64,000 nucleotides of DNA from Streptomyces scopuliridis RB72. Its GTDB lineage: Bacteria; Actinomycetota; Actinomycetes; Streptomycetales; Streptomycetaceae. Positions 8,770 through 17,020 of the stretch are shown here, one piece after another. Every line of letters begins with the position of its first letter. Position 1 is the stretch's first letter. The stretch covers positions 186,001 to 250,000 of the forward strand of contig NZ_JOEI01000002.1 of NCBI RefSeq assembly GCF_000718095.1. The letters are read 5' to 3'. Below the pieces are notes generated by a model. That model saw only the letters and a list, made by a program, of their open reading frames with translations. It made no database searches and was not told where the DNA came from. Both the position numbers and the translations under genes were made by a program.

Positions 8770-9555
8770 TCAGATGAACTTCTGGCCCGCGAGGAACTCT
8801 GCAAGCTGCTTGCCGCCCTCGCCCTCGTCCTTGACGATCGTGCCCGCCGTACGGGCCGGACGCTCCGCCGCCGAGTCGACCGCGGTCCAGGCGCCTTCGA
8901 GACCGACCTCGTCCGCGTCGATCTCCAGGTCCTCCAGGTCCCAGGACTGCACCGGCTTCTTCTTCGCGGCCATGATGCCCTTGAAGGACGGGTAACGCGC
9001 CTCGCCCGACTGGTCCGTCACCGACACGACGGCGGGCAGGGACGCCTCCAGCTGCTCGGACGCGGTGTCGCCGTCCCGGCGGCCCTTGACGAGTCCGTCC
9101 GCCACCGCGACCTCGGAGAGCAGCGTGACCTGCGGGACGCCCAGCCGCTCGGCCAGGATCGCGGGCAGCACACCCATCGTGCCGTCGGTGGAGGCCATAC
9201 CGCAGATGACCAGGTCGTAACCGGTCTTCTCGATCGCCTTGGCCAGCACCAGCGACGTCCCCATGACGTCCGTGCCGTGCAGGTCGTCGTCCTCGACGTG
9301 GACGGCCTTGTCGGCGCCCATGGAGAGCGCCTTGCGCAGCGCGTCCTTGGCGTCCTCGGGGCCGACGGTCAGCACGGTGATCTCGGCGTCGTCCGCCCCG
9401 TCGGCGATCTGCAGCGCCTGCTCGACCGCGTACTCGTCGAGCTCCGACAGCAGACCGTCCACGTCGTCCCGGTCGACGGTCAGGTCCTCGGCGAAGTGCC
9501 GGTCGCCGGTGGCGTCGGGCACGTACTTCACACAGACAACGATCCTCAAGCTCAC
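8770..9555 (-). CDS. etfB: Electron transfer flavoprotein beta subunit
   Basis: A 261-residue EtfB, the AMP-binding partner of EtfA in fatty-acid beta-oxidation and related dehydrogenations. It begins with GTG: MSLRIVVCVKYVPDAT. Family features include VEQALQIADGADDAEITVLTVG, GADKAVHVEDDDL, and the central YDLVICGMASTDGTMG signature followed by LAERLGVPQVTLLSEV. The length is normal. It is the first gene of the operon, and its promoter region carries a 15-bp perfect palindrome. Confidence 0.97.
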   Translation of the reverse strand: MSLRIVVCVKYVPDATGDRHFAEDLTVDRDDVDGLLSELDEYAVEQALQIADGADDAEITVLTVGPEDAKDALRKALSMGADKAVHVEDDDLHGTDVMGTSLVLAKAIEKTGYDLVICGMASTDGTMGVLPAILAERLGVPQVTLLSEVAVADGLVKGRRDGDTASEQLEASLPAVVSVTDQSGEARYPSFKGIMAAKKKPVQSWDLEDLEIDADEVGLEGAWTAVDSAAERPARTAGTIVKDEGEGGKQLAEFLAGQKFI

Positions 9556-9653
9556 GCCGGCTCTCCTACTGCATCGTCATTTCTGGGCTGCCTTGTTGCA
9601 CGCAGCATAGGCGCCTTATCGGGCGGTTTCCGGTCGGGGAGACCGGCGCACCG

Positions 9654-9668
9654 GAGTAAATATTACTC
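9654..9668. promoter_or_regulatory. Palindrome GAGTAA-ATA-TTACTC upstream of etfB
   Basis: A perfect 6-3-6 inverted repeat about 100 bp upstream of etfB, followed at once by a second, overlapping TACT-CGCC-AGTA element (9664-9675). The local sequence is AT-rich against the GC-rich background. The layout is typical of a TetR/FadR-type operator controlling fatty-acid genes, but the regulator is not in the window. Confidence 0.5.
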
Positions 9669-9754
9669 GCCAGTACACCCAGAGTATTCCCACTGAGCAA
9701 GCGCTTGGAACTGTGAGCTTGCCAACGCGGCGGGAGAGCCGGAGCGGGGAACTC

Positions 9755-10261
9755 TCAGTCGCGCAGCGCGTTGAACCGTCCCTGGTGGTAGAGGAGCGGC
9801 CGGCCGCCGCCCGCGGGGTCGCCGACCACGGCCTGGGCGATCACCAGCCGGTGGTCCCCGGCGGGGACCCGGGCGATCACGCGGCAGACCAGCCAGGCCA
9901 GTACGCCGTCGAGCACCGGCACCCCCTCGGGCCCGGTCCGCCAGGACGTGGGCGGCGCGAACCGGTCGGCGCCGCTGCGGGCGAATGTGGCCGCCAGATC
10001 CCTTTGGTGCTCGCCGAGTATGTGCACACCGACATGAGCGGTCTCGGCGAGTACCGGCCAGCTGGAGGAGGAGGTGCCGACACCGAAGGAGATCAACGGG
10101 GGCTCGGCGGCTGCCGAGTTGAGGGAGGTGGCGGTGAATCCGACCGGGCCCTCCCCCTGGGCCGTGATGACCGCGACACCAGCCGCGTGCTGCCGGAACA
10201 CGGAGCGGAGCAGGTCGGGAGAGGCCAGTTGAGGAGTGGAGAGATCGGGCGTGGCCGTCAT
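9755..10261 (-). CDS. Flavin reductase family protein
   Basis: A 168-residue protein of the flavin reductase (DIM6/NTAB, FMN-binding split barrel) family, which supplies reduced flavin to a monooxygenase using NAD(P)H. Characteristic segments are FRQHAAGVAVITAQ, GFTATSLNSAAAEPPLISFGV, VHILGEHQRDLAATFA and DGVLAWLVCRV. ATG 10261 follows AAGGA. A 26-codon cysteine-type leader peptide lies 43 bp upstream on the same strand, which suggests sulfur- or cysteine-responsive expression, perhaps with a sulfonate or sulfur-source monooxygenase elsewhere. Confidence 0.88.
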   Translation of the reverse strand: MTATPDLSTPQLASPDLLRSVFRQHAAGVAVITAQGEGPVGFTATSLNSAAAEPPLISFGVGTSSSSWPVLAETAHVGVHILGEHQRDLAATFARSGADRFAPPTSWRTGPEGVPVLDGVLAWLVCRVIARVPAGDHRLVIAQAVVGDPAGGGRPLLYHQGRFNALRD

Positions 10262-10304
10262 GGAGTTGTCCTTCTTCGGGAGTGACGAACGGGGCCGTGG
10301 CTGC

Positions 10305-10385
10305 TCAGACAGCCGGACAGCGCGCGCTCGCGTTGCGGGCCAGGTCCACATGGGCCCGCCCGTAGAGAAGGAGTTCTTGGGGCAC
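10305..10385 (-). CDS. Cysteine-type leader peptide (26 aa) upstream of flavin reductase
   Basis: A GTG-initiated 26-codon frame ending TGA at 10305. Its product contains GRAHVDLARNASARCPAV, matching the actinobacterial 'putative leader peptide' pattern RxHVDLxRxxSAxC with a Cys near the C-terminus. Such leaders sit just upstream of sulfur and cysteine genes and are thought to sense Cys-tRNA or translation state. The spacing of 43 bp to the flavin reductase and the same strand fit. The ribosome site is weak (GACGAG directly before GTG), so start selection is less certain than the frame itself. Confidence 0.7.
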   Translation of the reverse strand: MPQELLLYGRAHVDLARNASARCPAV

Positions 10386-10456
10386 CTCGTCAGCGTGACG
10401 ATAGGTGGCGGGCGCAGTCAAGTACGTATCCCCCGCCCCCGCGTCACACCCCGGCG

Positions 10457-10843
10457 TCACACCGCCTCGCCCAGCGCGGCGATCACATCCGCCTTCCGGG
10501 GCCGGCCGGCCGCCCTCCGTACGATGCGGCCCCCGGCGTCCAGGACCAGCACCGTGGGGGTCCTGAGGATGCCCAGCTCGCGCACCAGCTCCAGCCGTTC
10601 CTCGGCGTCGAGCTCCACGTGGGAGACGCCGTCGACCATCCCCGCCACGTCGGCGAGGGTGCGCCGGGTGGCCCGGCAGGGCTGGCAGAACGCGCTGGAG
10701 AACTGGACGAGCGTGGCCCGCTCCCCCAGTTCCGCGCCCAGCTCGGCCGCGCCGAGCCGCTTCCCGCCGTCGTTCCCCCGCACCTTCGGCCTCCCGTCGC
10801 CCCGCCCACCATGAGCCCCGTCGTCGTCATCGCCAGCGTTCAC
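10457..10843 (-). CDS. Thioredoxin-family protein
   Basis: A 128-residue thioredoxin-fold protein. The redox site is FSSAFCQPCRATRR (CxxC), and the cis-proline region is LRTPTVLVLDAGGRIVRRA. From memory, Streptomyces relatives carry an N-terminal membrane helix. Here the N-terminus (GTG 10843) is a short Asp/Gly-rich hydrophilic stretch of about 25 residues with no helix, so it is either a shortened cytosolic form or starts differently. It would act as a dithiol oxidoreductase. It lies upstream of the flavin reductase leader on the same strand, but with its own transcription likely. Confidence 0.75.
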   Translation of the reverse strand: MNAGDDDDGAHGGRGDGRPKVRGNDGGKRLGAAELGAELGERATLVQFSSAFCQPCRATRRTLADVAGMVDGVSHVELDAEERLELVRELGILRTPTVLVLDAGGRIVRRAAGRPRKADVIAALGEAV

Positions 10844-11039
10844 ACAACCACGAAATATTCCGCGGCCCGCGCGCCCGGGACGGCTGCCGCCCGGGGTACG
10901 AGATGTACCTGTTGGTCCGGCGCACTACGGCTGTGCTGCGGCGATATGACGCCGACGTGACGAGAATCTCGCCGGACGCACAGACCAGGACTGGCCACGG
11001 GGCCGCGTATGGGGCACCATCGGCGCAATGCCGAAAACC

Positions 11040-11051
11040 TACGGCTGCGTA
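11040..11051. promoter_or_regulatory. Palindrome TACG-GCTG-CGTA upstream of plsC
   Basis: A perfect 4-4-4 palindrome embedded in ACCTACGGCTGCGTAACTT, 46 bp upstream of the acyltransferase start. It may be a lipid-gene operator. Nothing else supports this. Confidence 0.3.
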
Positions 11052-11097
11052 ACTTCCGCCGGGAGAACCCTCCCCGGAACAGAAGGGTCCTCACCTG

Positions 11098-11826
11098 ATG
11101 GCAGAGCTCGTCTATCGGCCGGTCATCGGCGCCGCCCGCACGATGTTCAAGGCGCTGGACCTGAAGATCGACACTCAGGGTTCCGAGCACATCCCGCGCA
11201 CCGGTGGCGCCGTGCTCGTCAGTAACCACATCAGCTATCTGGACTTCATCTTCACGGGGCTCGCGGCGCTCCCGCAGAAGCGTCTGGTGCGTTTCATGGC
11301 GAAGGAGTCGGTCTTCCGGCACAAGGTCTCCGGCCCGCTCATGCGCGGCATGAAGCACATCCCGGTGGACCGCAAGCAGGGCGAGCAGGCGTACTCCCAC
11401 GCGCTGGACTCGCTGCGCTCCGGCGAGATCGTCGGGGTTTTCCCCGAGGCGACCATCTCGCCGTCCTTCACGCTCAAGAGCTTCAAGTCGGGTGCGGCCC
11501 GGCTGGCGCAGGAGGCCGGCGTTCCGCTGATCCCGATGGCGCTGTGGGGCACCCAGCGGGTGTGGACCAAGGGCCGGCCGCGCAACTTCAAGCGCAGCCA
11601 CATCCCGGTGACGATCCGCGTCGGCGAGCAGATCGAGGCGGCGGCGGACCAGTACGCGGGAGCGATCACGCGGCGGCTGCGCGACCGGGTGCAGGAGCTG
11701 CTGGAGGCCGCGCAGCGCGCCTATCCGGTACGCCCCAGGGACGCGGCCGACACCTGGTGGGTACCCGCACACCTCGGCGGAACGGCACCCACCCCGGCGG
11801 AGGCCCGTACGGCGGAGACCGGCTGA
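11098..11826 (+). CDS. plsC: 1-acyl-sn-glycerol-3-phosphate acyltransferase (PlsC family)
   Basis: A 242-residue PlsC/LPAAT-family enzyme that acylates lysophosphatidate, or a related acceptor, at the inner membrane face. Acyltransferase block I is SNHISYLDFIF (NHxxxxD), block II is the KRLVRFMAKESVF region, block III is FPEATISPSFTLKSFKSGAARLA, and block IV is VPLIPMALWGTQR. The ATG at 11098 is preceded by GAAGG. The length matches single-domain family members. It is monocistronic, ending at a strong bidirectional stem-loop shared with the convergent threonine aldolase gene. Confidence 0.92.
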   Translation: MAELVYRPVIGAARTMFKALDLKIDTQGSEHIPRTGGAVLVSNHISYLDFIFTGLAALPQKRLVRFMAKESVFRHKVSGPLMRGMKHIPVDRKQGEQAYSHALDSLRSGEIVGVFPEATISPSFTLKSFKSGAARLAQEAGVPLIPMALWGTQRVWTKGRPRNFKRSHIPVTIRVGEQIEAAADQYAGAITRRLRDRVQELLEAAQRAYPVRPRDAADTWWVPAHLGGTAPTPAEARTAETG

Positions 11827-11917
11827 GCCGAGAGCGCGCGGAAACGTCTCTCCGCCAGGGAGGACGGGGCGTCGCTGTCCCGCCGGATGAGCCGCACAGC
11901 CGTCACCCCAGGGACAG

Positions 11918-11951
11918 GACCGGCCGGAATCCAATGGATTTCCGGCCGGTC
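11918..11951. terminator. Bidirectional stem-loop between plsC and threonine aldolase
   Basis: GACCGGCCGGAA pairs perfectly with TTCCGGCCGGTC, and the stem can extend by three more pairs with one bulge. It lies between two convergent stop codons, so it should serve both transcripts. Confidence 0.75.
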
Positions 11952-11965
11952 ACATGCCTGTGCAC

Positions 11966-13060
11966 TCACCGCTGTCGCGCCATCTCTTCCTTGAGCGCCT
12001 GCACGAAGGCGTCGACATCGTCTTCCGTCGTGTCGAAGGAGCACATCCAGCGGACGTCCCCGGCCTTCTCGTCCCAGAAGTAGAACCGGAACCGGCGCTG
12101 GAGGCGCACGCTGACCTCGTGCGGCAGCCGCGCGAAGACGGCGTTGGCCTGGACCGGGTGGAGGATCTCCACGCCGTCCACCGTGCGGACGCCTTCCACG
12201 AGCCGCTGGGCCATCGCGTTGCTGTGCCGGGCGTTGCGCAGCCAGAGATCGCCCGCGAGCAGCGCCTCCAACTGCACTGATACGAACCGCATCTTGGACG
12301 CGAGCTGCATGGAGAGCTTGCGCAGATGCTTCATGGCCCGCGCCGCGTCGGGGTCGAGGACGACGACGGCCTCGCCGAAGAGCATGCCGTTCTTCGTGCC
12401 GCCGTAGGAGAGGACATCCACTCCGACGGTGTTGGTGAACGTCCGCATCGGGACGTCCAGCGACGCGGCCGCATTGGATATCCGGGCCCCGTCGAGATGG
12501 ACCTTCATGCCCCGCTCATGGGCGTGCGTGCAGATGGCGCGGATCTCGTCGGGCGTGTAGACCGTGCCCAGTTCGGTGTTCTGGGCGATCGACACGACCT
12601 GCGGCATGGCCCGGTGCTCGTCCTCCCAGCCGTACGCCTGCCGGTCGATCAGCTCGGGCGTGAGCTTGCCGTCCGGGGTCGGTACGGTCAGCAGCTTGAG
12701 GCCGGCGACCCGCTCGGGGGCGCCGCCCTCGTCCACGTTGATATGCGCGGTCTCGGCGCAGATGACCGCGCCCCACCGGTCGGTGAGCGCCTGGAGCGCG
12801 ACCACATTGGCGCCGGTGCCGTTGAAGACCGGGAAGGCCTCCGCCGTCGGGCCGAAGTGGCTGTGCATGACGCGCTGGAGATGGCCGGTGTAGTCGTCCT
12901 CCCCATAGGCGATCTGATGACCGCCGTTGGCGACGGCGAGCGCCGCCAGGACCTCGGGGTGGGCGCCCGCGTAGTTGTCGCTCGCGAAGCCGCGTACGTC
13001 GGGGTCGTGGTGCCGGCGCGCGTCCGTCGTACGGGACCTCACGGCTCGGGGGTCAGCCAC
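11966..13060 (-). CDS. Low-specificity L-threonine aldolase (PLP-dependent)
   Basis: A 364-residue fold-type I PLP enzyme that splits L-threonine or allo-threonine to glycine and acetaldehyde, or acts on related beta-hydroxy amino acids. Motifs include GFASDNYAGAHPEVL, FNGTGANVVAL (PLP phosphate and ring contacts), CAETAHINVDEGG, HLDGARISNAAA (PLP-pyridine Asp) and SYGGTKNGMLFGEA (Schiff-base Lys). GTG 13060 is used. The start overlaps the 3' end of the SDR gene by 22 bp, so it is translated as the third gene of the DUF6421-SDR operon. Confidence 0.93.
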   Translation of the reverse strand: MADPRAVRSRTTDARRHHDPDVRGFASDNYAGAHPEVLAALAVANGGHQIAYGEDDYTGHLQRVMHSHFGPTAEAFPVFNGTGANVVALQALTDRWGAVICAETAHINVDEGGAPERVAGLKLLTVPTPDGKLTPELIDRQAYGWEDEHRAMPQVVSIAQNTELGTVYTPDEIRAICTHAHERGMKVHLDGARISNAAASLDVPMRTFTNTVGVDVLSYGGTKNGMLFGEAVVVLDPDAARAMKHLRKLSMQLASKMRFVSVQLEALLAGDLWLRNARHSNAMAQRLVEGVRTVDGVEILHPVQANAVFARLPHEVSVRLQRRFRFYFWDEKAGDVRWMCSFDTTEDDVDAFVQALKEEMARQR

Positions 13061-13800
13061 AGGCGTTGTCCATTCACTTCCCGGGCGGGCCGGTCCCAGA
13101 CTCCGGCGATGGCCTCGGCCAGGTCCGTGACGTCCGTGAAGCCCGCGAACTTCGCATTCGGGCGCGCGGCGCGCATCGCGTCGTGCACCAGTGCCTTGAT
13201 CACCAGAATGGCAGCCGCGGCCCGGGGGCCCGCCTCGCCCCCCGCCTTACGGAAGGCGTCGCCGAGGGCCAGCGTCCACGCCTCGGCGGCGGCCTTGGCG
13301 GCGGCGTACGCGGCGTTACCCGCGGTGGGCTTGGTCGCGCCCGCCGCGCTGACCAGCAGGAAACGTCCGCGATCGCTGCGCAGCAGTCCGTCGTGGAAGG
13401 CGAGGGAGGTGTGCTGGACGGTACGGATCAGCAGCCTCTCCAGCAGGTCCCAGTCGGCGAGATCGGTCTCGGCGAAGGTGGCGCTGCCGCGCCAGCCGCC
13501 GACGAGATGGACCAGCCCGTCGATCCGGCCGAACTCATTCTCGGTCTTGTCCGCCCACGCGCGGGTGGCGGCGAGGTCGAGCAGATCGACGGTGTCGCCG
13601 GTGACCGTGGCGCCGCCGTGCGCGTACCGTGCGGCGTCTACCGCCTCGGCCAGCCGGGTCGCGTCCGCGTCCGCGCCGACGACCGTGGCGCCGGCCTCCG
13701 CGAGCCGCAGCAGGACGGCCCGGCCCGCCGGACCCGCCGCTCCGGCCACCGCGACCACGGCGCCGTCCAGTGCGCCGTTCGTGGCACCGCTTCCGTTCAT
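13039..13800 (-). CDS. SDR family oxidoreductase
   Basis: A 253-residue short-chain dehydrogenase. The cofactor motif is AVAGAAGPAGRAV near residue 14, the catalytic YxxxK is AAYAAAKAAAEAW, and the preceding Ser is in FLLVSAAG. ATG 13800 follows GAGAGG. An alternative GTG at 13830 would overlap the DUF6421 stop as GTGA and add 10 residues. Its 3' end overlaps the threonine aldolase start by 22 bp. The tight coupling suggests one pathway, possibly interconverting a hydroxy amino acid or ketone, but the substrate is unknown. Confidence 0.85.
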   Translation of the reverse strand: MNGSGATNGALDGAVVAVAGAAGPAGRAVLLRLAEAGATVVGADADATRLAEAVDAARYAHGGATVTGDTVDLLDLAATRAWADKTENEFGRIDGLVHLVGGWRGSATFAETDLADWDLLERLLIRTVQHTSLAFHDGLLRSDRGRFLLVSAAGATKPTAGNAAYAAAKAAAEAWTLALGDAFRKAGGEAGPRAAAAILVIKALVHDAMRAARPNAKFAGFTDVTDLAEAIAGVWDRPAREVNGQRLWLTPEP

Positions 13801-13826
13801 GGCCGTCGCCTCTCGCTCGCGAGGGC

Positions 13827-15224
13827 TCACGCGGCCGCTCGCCCGGTGTCGTTGGCGGTGATCCCCTTGGTCGAGGCGATCACGTTCTTGAGCTTCTTGG
13901 AGAGCGCCTCGTAGAACATGCTGAGCGGAAACTCGTCCGGAAGCACATCGTCGACCAGCTTACGAGGCGGCTGGGTGAGGTCGAGGGCGTCGGGGCCCTT
14001 GGCCCAGCGGGAGCCGGGGTGCGGGGCGAGATACGTCGAGACCAGTTCGTACGCGGCGAACCAGTGGACCAGCTTGGGACGGTCGATCCCGGCCCGGTAG
14101 AGGTCCTCGATCTCCGCGCAGAGCTGATTGGTGATCCGCGGGGCCCGCTCCCAGTCGATACGCAGGGTGTTGTCCGTCCAGCGCACCACATCGTGCTGGT
14201 GGAGATAGGCGAAGAGCAGCTGCCCGCCGAGTCCGTCGTAGTTGCGCACCCGCGCGCCGGTGACCGGGAAGCGGAACATCCGGTCGAAGAGGACGGCGTA
14301 CTGGACGTCACGGCCCTGCGCGAACCCGTCCGCCTCCAGCCGTACGGCCTCCCGGAACGCGGTGAGGTCGCAGCGCAGCTCCTCCAGCCCGTACATCCAG
14401 AACGGCTGGCGCTGCTTGATCATGAAGGGGTCGAACGGCAGGTCGCCATGGCTGTGCGTACGGTCGTGGATCATGTCCCAGAGCACGAACGCCTGCTGGC
14501 AGCGGTCCTGATCGGCGACCATCGCGCTGATGTCACCGGGCAGTTCGACGCCGAGCGTACGGACGGCCGCGTCGATGACCCGGCGGAAGCGGGCGGCCTC
14601 GCGGTCGCAGAAGATCCCGCCCCAGCTGAACCGCTCCGGGGCCTCGCGCACGGCGATGGTCTCCGGGAAGAACACCGCGGAGTTGGTGTCGTAGCCGGAG
14701 GTGAAGTCCTCGAAGGTGATGCCGCAGAAGAGCGGGTTGTCGTAGCGCGTGCGCTCCAGCTCGGCGAGCCACTCGGGCCAGACCATGCGCAGCACGACCG
14801 CTTCGAGATTGCGGTCGGGGTTGCCGTTCTGCGTGTACATGGGGAAGACGGCGAGATGCTGGAGGCCGTCCACCCGGTCCGCGGCGGGCTGGAAGGCCAG
14901 CAGCGAGTCCAGGAAGTCGGGGACGTCGAAGGCGGCGTCGGCCCATTTGCGCAGATCGGCGACGAGCGCCGTGTGGTACGCGGAGTCGTGCGGGAGGAGC
15001 GGGGAGAGCCGCTCGACCGCGGCGATCACCCGGTCGGCCGTCGCCTCGACAAGAGCGCGCGCCGGGGCGCCCTCGGCGTCGAAGTCGATCGAGCCGTCCT
15101 TGGACTGCCAGGGGCGGATCTCCTCGACGGCGTTCTTGAGCTCCCGCCAGGCCGGGTGATCGACCACCCGGGCAGCGCTGGATATGCCCGGTACGGCGGC
15201 GTCCTGCGCAAGAATTTCCGTCAT
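13827..15224 (-). CDS. DUF6421 family protein
   Basis: A 465-residue cytosolic protein that I recognise as DUF6421, an actinobacterial family of unknown function. It has no signal peptide or membrane helix. The central part is rich in aromatic and acidic residues, with a conspicuous WDMIHDRTHSHGDLPFDPFM segment holding three His and several Asp, which could bind metal. FDRMFRFPVTGARVRNYDGLGG and YLHQHDVVRWTDNTLRIDW follow. It heads a three-gene operon with an SDR and threonine aldolase. The ATG at 15224 is preceded by GGAGG. Confidence 0.85.
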   Translation of the reverse strand: MTEILAQDAAVPGISSAARVVDHPAWRELKNAVEEIRPWQSKDGSIDFDAEGAPARALVEATADRVIAAVERLSPLLPHDSAYHTALVADLRKWADAAFDVPDFLDSLLAFQPAADRVDGLQHLAVFPMYTQNGNPDRNLEAVVLRMVWPEWLAELERTRYDNPLFCGITFEDFTSGYDTNSAVFFPETIAVREAPERFSWGGIFCDREAARFRRVIDAAVRTLGVELPGDISAMVADQDRCQQAFVLWDMIHDRTHSHGDLPFDPFMIKQRQPFWMYGLEELRCDLTAFREAVRLEADGFAQGRDVQYAVLFDRMFRFPVTGARVRNYDGLGGQLLFAYLHQHDVVRWTDNTLRIDWERAPRITNQLCAEIEDLYRAGIDRPKLVHWFAAYELVSTYLAPHPGSRWAKGPDALDLTQPPRKLVDDVLPDEFPLSMFYEALSKKLKNVIASTKGITANDTGRAAA

Positions 15225-15491
15225 GTCACTTCCTCCACGGGAGAACTTGGCGTCAAGACACCGTATAGGCGTTCAGTTCTCCCTTACAAGCGGGGCTGAC
15301 ACAAATTATCCTGCGGACCCCCCATGGTCACCGTCGTTTTTCCCGTGATCCAGGGGTAAGACACTCGTAACCAGCGTAGCGCCGCGGGCTTCAACCGGCC
15401 TCCGGACTCCCTGGTGCGCGGCCGGGTCCCAGGCAGGGGCCTGGCCATTAGGCTGCGCGCGGGAGCCGCCGTCGACGGAAGCGAGATCGTC

Positions 15492-16175
15492 TTGACTTTC
15501 CAGACCATCGGTCATCGTGGAGTGATGGGTGTCGAACCGGAGAACACCCTGCGCTCCTTTCTGCATGCAGAGCGCGCGGGCATGGACGCCATCGAACTGG
15601 ACCTCCATCTGACCAAGGACGGCGCCCTCGCCGTCATGCACGACACGGACGTGGACCGTACGACCGACGGAACGGGCGCGATCGCCGACCGGACCCTCGC
15701 CGAGCTGCGGGAGCTGGACGCGGGGCGGGGCGAGCGCGTCCCGGTCTTCGAGGAGGTGCTGGACGCCGTACGGTCGCCGCTCCAGGCCGAGATCAAGGAC
15801 AGGGCCGCGGCCCGCGCGCTGGCGGAGGTGATGCTCCGGCGGGGACTCGTGGAGCGGGTCGAGGTGTCGTCGTTCCATGACGAGGCGGTCGCCGAGATCG
15901 CCGCGCTGGTGCCGGGCGTACGTACCGTACTGATCGCCAGCCGCTGGGGCGGCGACGTGGTGGACCGGGCCAGGGCGGTGGGCGCCGCCAGGCTGGCCCT
16001 GAACATCCGGAGACTGACCCTGGAGGTCGTGGAGCGCGCGCACGCGGAGGGGCTGGGGATCATCGGCTGGGTGGTGAACACCCAGGATCAGCTGCGGCTG
16101 GCGCGGGCGTTCCAGCTGGGGGCGGTGACCACGGACTTCCCGGAGATCCGGCGCACGGGCCGGTTCACGGCCTGA
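15492..16175 (+). CDS. Glycerophosphodiester phosphodiesterase family protein
   Basis: A 227-residue GDPD-family TIM barrel that hydrolyses glycerophosphodiesters to glycerol-3-phosphate and an alcohol. The signature GHRGVMGVEPENTLRSF supplies the catalytic HR and E; DAIELDLHLTKDGALAVMHD supplies E, D and the second His. QAEIKD and the final TDFPEI region are also typical. No ATG or GTG fits, so the TTG at 15492 is chosen because the protein then begins LTFQTIGHRG as relatives do. The frame remains open upstream to 15414, which leaves the start uncertain. Confidence 0.87.
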   Translation: MTFQTIGHRGVMGVEPENTLRSFLHAERAGMDAIELDLHLTKDGALAVMHDTDVDRTTDGTGAIADRTLAELRELDAGRGERVPVFEEVLDAVRSPLQAEIKDRAAARALAEVMLRRGLVERVEVSSFHDEAVAEIAALVPGVRTVLIASRWGGDVVDRARAVGAARLALNIRRLTLEVVERAHAEGLGIIGWVVNTQDQLRLARAFQLGAVTTDFPEIRRTGRFTA

Positions 16176-16179
16176 GCCC

Positions 16180-16229
16180 GCGCCGGGCCTGCGCGAACGC
16201 GCACAGCTCTGCGGGGCCCGGCCCGGCGC
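16180..16229. terminator. Bidirectional stem-loop between GDPD and GNAT genes
   Basis: GCGCCGGGCC at 16180 pairs perfectly with GGCCCGGCGC at 16220, and an inner TGCGCG-AA-CGCGCA hairpin lies inside. It lies between convergent stops. Confidence 0.6.
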
Positions 16230-16230
16230 T

Positions 16231-16794
16231 TCAGCCGAGCGGCTTGATCAGCAGCTCGAACTCCAGGTCGTCCCGCTGCGGGATACCGAAGCGCTCGTCG
16301 CCGTACGGGAAGGGGTGCAGCTTTCCCGTACGGCGGTAGCCGCGCCGCTCGTACCAGGCGATCAGTTCCTCGCGGACCGTGATCACGGTCATATGCATCT
16401 CCCGTACGCCCCAGGTCTCGCCCGCGATGCGCTCCGCCGCGGCCATGACCTGCTTGCCGAGGCCGGAGCCCTGCGCGCCGGGCAGTACGGCGAACATCCC
16501 GAAGTAGGCGGCGTCCCCGCGGTGTTCGAGCTGGCAGCAGGCGATCAGTTCACCGTCCCGCTCGACGGCCAGCAGCCGGCTGTCGGGCGACTCGATCACT
16601 TCGCGCACCCCTTGGGGGTCGGTGCGCTGCCCCTCCAGGATGTCCGCCTCGGTCGTCCATCCCGTACGGCTGCTGTCCCCCCGGTACGCCGACTCTATGA
16701 GGGCGACGAGCGCGTCGGTGTCGGCCGCCGTGGCGTCCCGGTAGGCGAGTGCGCCGGTCCGGTGCGGGACGGTGGGGTGGCTGGCGGCGTCCAT
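16231..16794 (-). CDS. GNAT family N-acetyltransferase
   Basis: A 187-residue GNAT acetyltransferase that uses acetyl-CoA. The acetyl-CoA pyrophosphate loop is in VLPGAQGSGLGKQVMAAAER (Q/RxxGxG/A pattern), with the preceding strand YFGMFAV and the later EELIAWYERRGYRRTG. The protein begins MDAASHPTVP at ATG 16794, and the N-terminal YRDATAADTDALVALIESAY is a usual GNAT opening. The acceptor amine is unknown. Monocistronic, convergent with GDPD and divergent from the IclR gene. Confidence 0.9.
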   Translation of the reverse strand: MDAASHPTVPHRTGALAYRDATAADTDALVALIESAYRGDSSRTGWTTEADILEGQRTDPQGVREVIESPDSRLLAVERDGELIACCQLEHRGDAAYFGMFAVLPGAQGSGLGKQVMAAAERIAGETWGVREMHMTVITVREELIAWYERRGYRRTGKLHPFPYGDERFGIPQRDDLEFELLIKPLG

Positions 16795-17020
16795 GGTGCG
16801 CGCTCTCCTCTGTCCGGTCTGTCCTGGGTACGGCTGGGACCTCCGCAGCCTACGCGAGGCGTCGCGGAGACCGGGGCGTTCCTGAGGATCAACCGTTCAG
16901 AAGAGCGAATGGCGTTGGAGTGTCTGAACTTATGGTGGGGGTGATATAGCGTCAAGACGCACGTCGGGATTCGTGCCGACCGGTTCGCCGGGGGGCGCCG
17001 GAGCGAGAAGCGGAGGTTCC

